Positions 63,955 to 64,000 of a stretch of 64,000 nt of DNA are shown in pieces. The stretch is taken from the NCBI GenBank assembly GCA_025800285.1, contig JAOXRX010000059.1, forward strand, positions 19,368 through 83,367, written 5' to 3'. Origin of the DNA: Alphaproteobacteria bacterium. Its GTDB lineage: Bacteria > Pseudomonadota > Alphaproteobacteria > JAOXRX01. Within the stretch, counting starts at the first letter, position 1; the number at the start of each line of letters is the position of its first letter. The notes under the pieces are model-generated. The model was not told where the DNA came from. It saw only the letters and a program-made list of their open reading frames with translations, and did no database searches. Made by a program: the position numbers and the translations under genes.

Positions 63955-64000
63955 ATGAGCATAAAGTTAAAGAATTCACAAGACGAAACATTATTAAGGA
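63955..64000 (+). CDS. Start of an unidentified gene, cut by window edge
   Basis: ATG at 63955 follows a strong GGAAAGGAA site. Only 15 residues are visible: MSIKLKNSQDETLLR. The upstream GTGGACAG and inverted repeat would fit the end of an insertion sequence followed by a transposase gene, but this cannot be settled from 46 bases. Confidence 0.4.
   Translation, partial: MSIKLKNSQDETLLR

Overview
The window is a strongly AT-rich stretch of bacterial chromosome, most likely from an uncultivated, host-associated alphaproteobacterium. The lineage call rests on a circularly permuted two-piece tmRNA gene, a mitofilin-like/HemY pair, the lspA-DUF3035 pair, the dacA-tmk-holB cluster, an Irr-like Fur regulator and an RpoH-type sigma factor. 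A Dot/Icm (type IVB secretion) gene block, PilS-like pilins and many dispersed palindromes suggest a reduced, host-adapted genome in the Rickettsiales/Holosporales/gut-alphaproteobacteria range. I cannot place it more precisely from sequence alone.

Layout. 1-3.6 kb (minus): polA 5' part, a DUF502 membrane protein, HemY-like and mitofilin-like proteins. 3.7-5.7 kb (plus): thrS, preceded by a short ORF rich in threonine codons that looks like an attenuation leader peptide. 5.7-12.4 kb (minus): one apparent operon of a PilT/DotB-like ATPase, hflK, hflC, a PilS-like pilin and a 1118-residue secreted GLUG-repeat protein. 12.5-13.1 kb (minus): permuted tmRNA whose excised spacer carries two copies of a long palindromic repeat. 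13.1-20.9 kb: bamE, eno, a gene broken by an in-frame stop, lexA, a repeat field, infB, a short-chain dehydrogenase and an Irr-like regulator with a structured leader. 20.9-25.8 kb: holB-tmk-dacA, a LOG-family protein and a two-lobed ThyX. 25.8-28.7 kb (minus): dotD-dotC-dotB-icmT. 28.8-33.8 kb: a class A PBP, tRNA-Val, rpoH, fabH, a small ORF and fabI. 33.9-42.5 kb: radC, dnaB-alr, murA, lspA-DUF3035-pgi and a nitronate monooxygenase-like flavoprotein. 42.6-49.4 kb: mreB, mreC, mreD and mrdA, recA, and rodA on the opposite strand. 49.4-53.4 kb: second repeat field, rimP-nusA, an acetyltransferase and a glycosyltransferase. 53.4-61.4 kb (minus): part of a podovirus-like late region (tail protein, virion protein, tail fibre, small membrane protein, nuclease, large terminase). 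61.5-64 kb: a uracil-DNA glycosylase, a second PilS-like pilin, accD, and a reading frame cut by the window edge.

How the parts fit. Most genes are housekeeping: envelope synthesis (murA, alr, mrdA, rodA, mreBCD, dacA, PBP1), fatty-acid synthesis (fabH, fabI, accD), translation and transcription (infB, nusA, rimP, thrS, tmRNA, rpoH), and DNA replication and repair (polA, dnaB, holB, recA, lexA, radC, UDG). Two secretion or adhesion blocks stand out: dotDCB-icmT, and the ATPase-hflKC-pilin-GLUG operon. With the second pilin near 62.5 kb they recall IncI/R64-type systems, where a type IVB secretion apparatus and a type IVB pilus work together; that link is inference. The main candidates for something new are the threonine leader before thrS, the palindrome family that inhabits the tmRNA spacer and the nusA 3' end, the mixed HflKC/pilin/GLUG operon, and the truncated phage late module.
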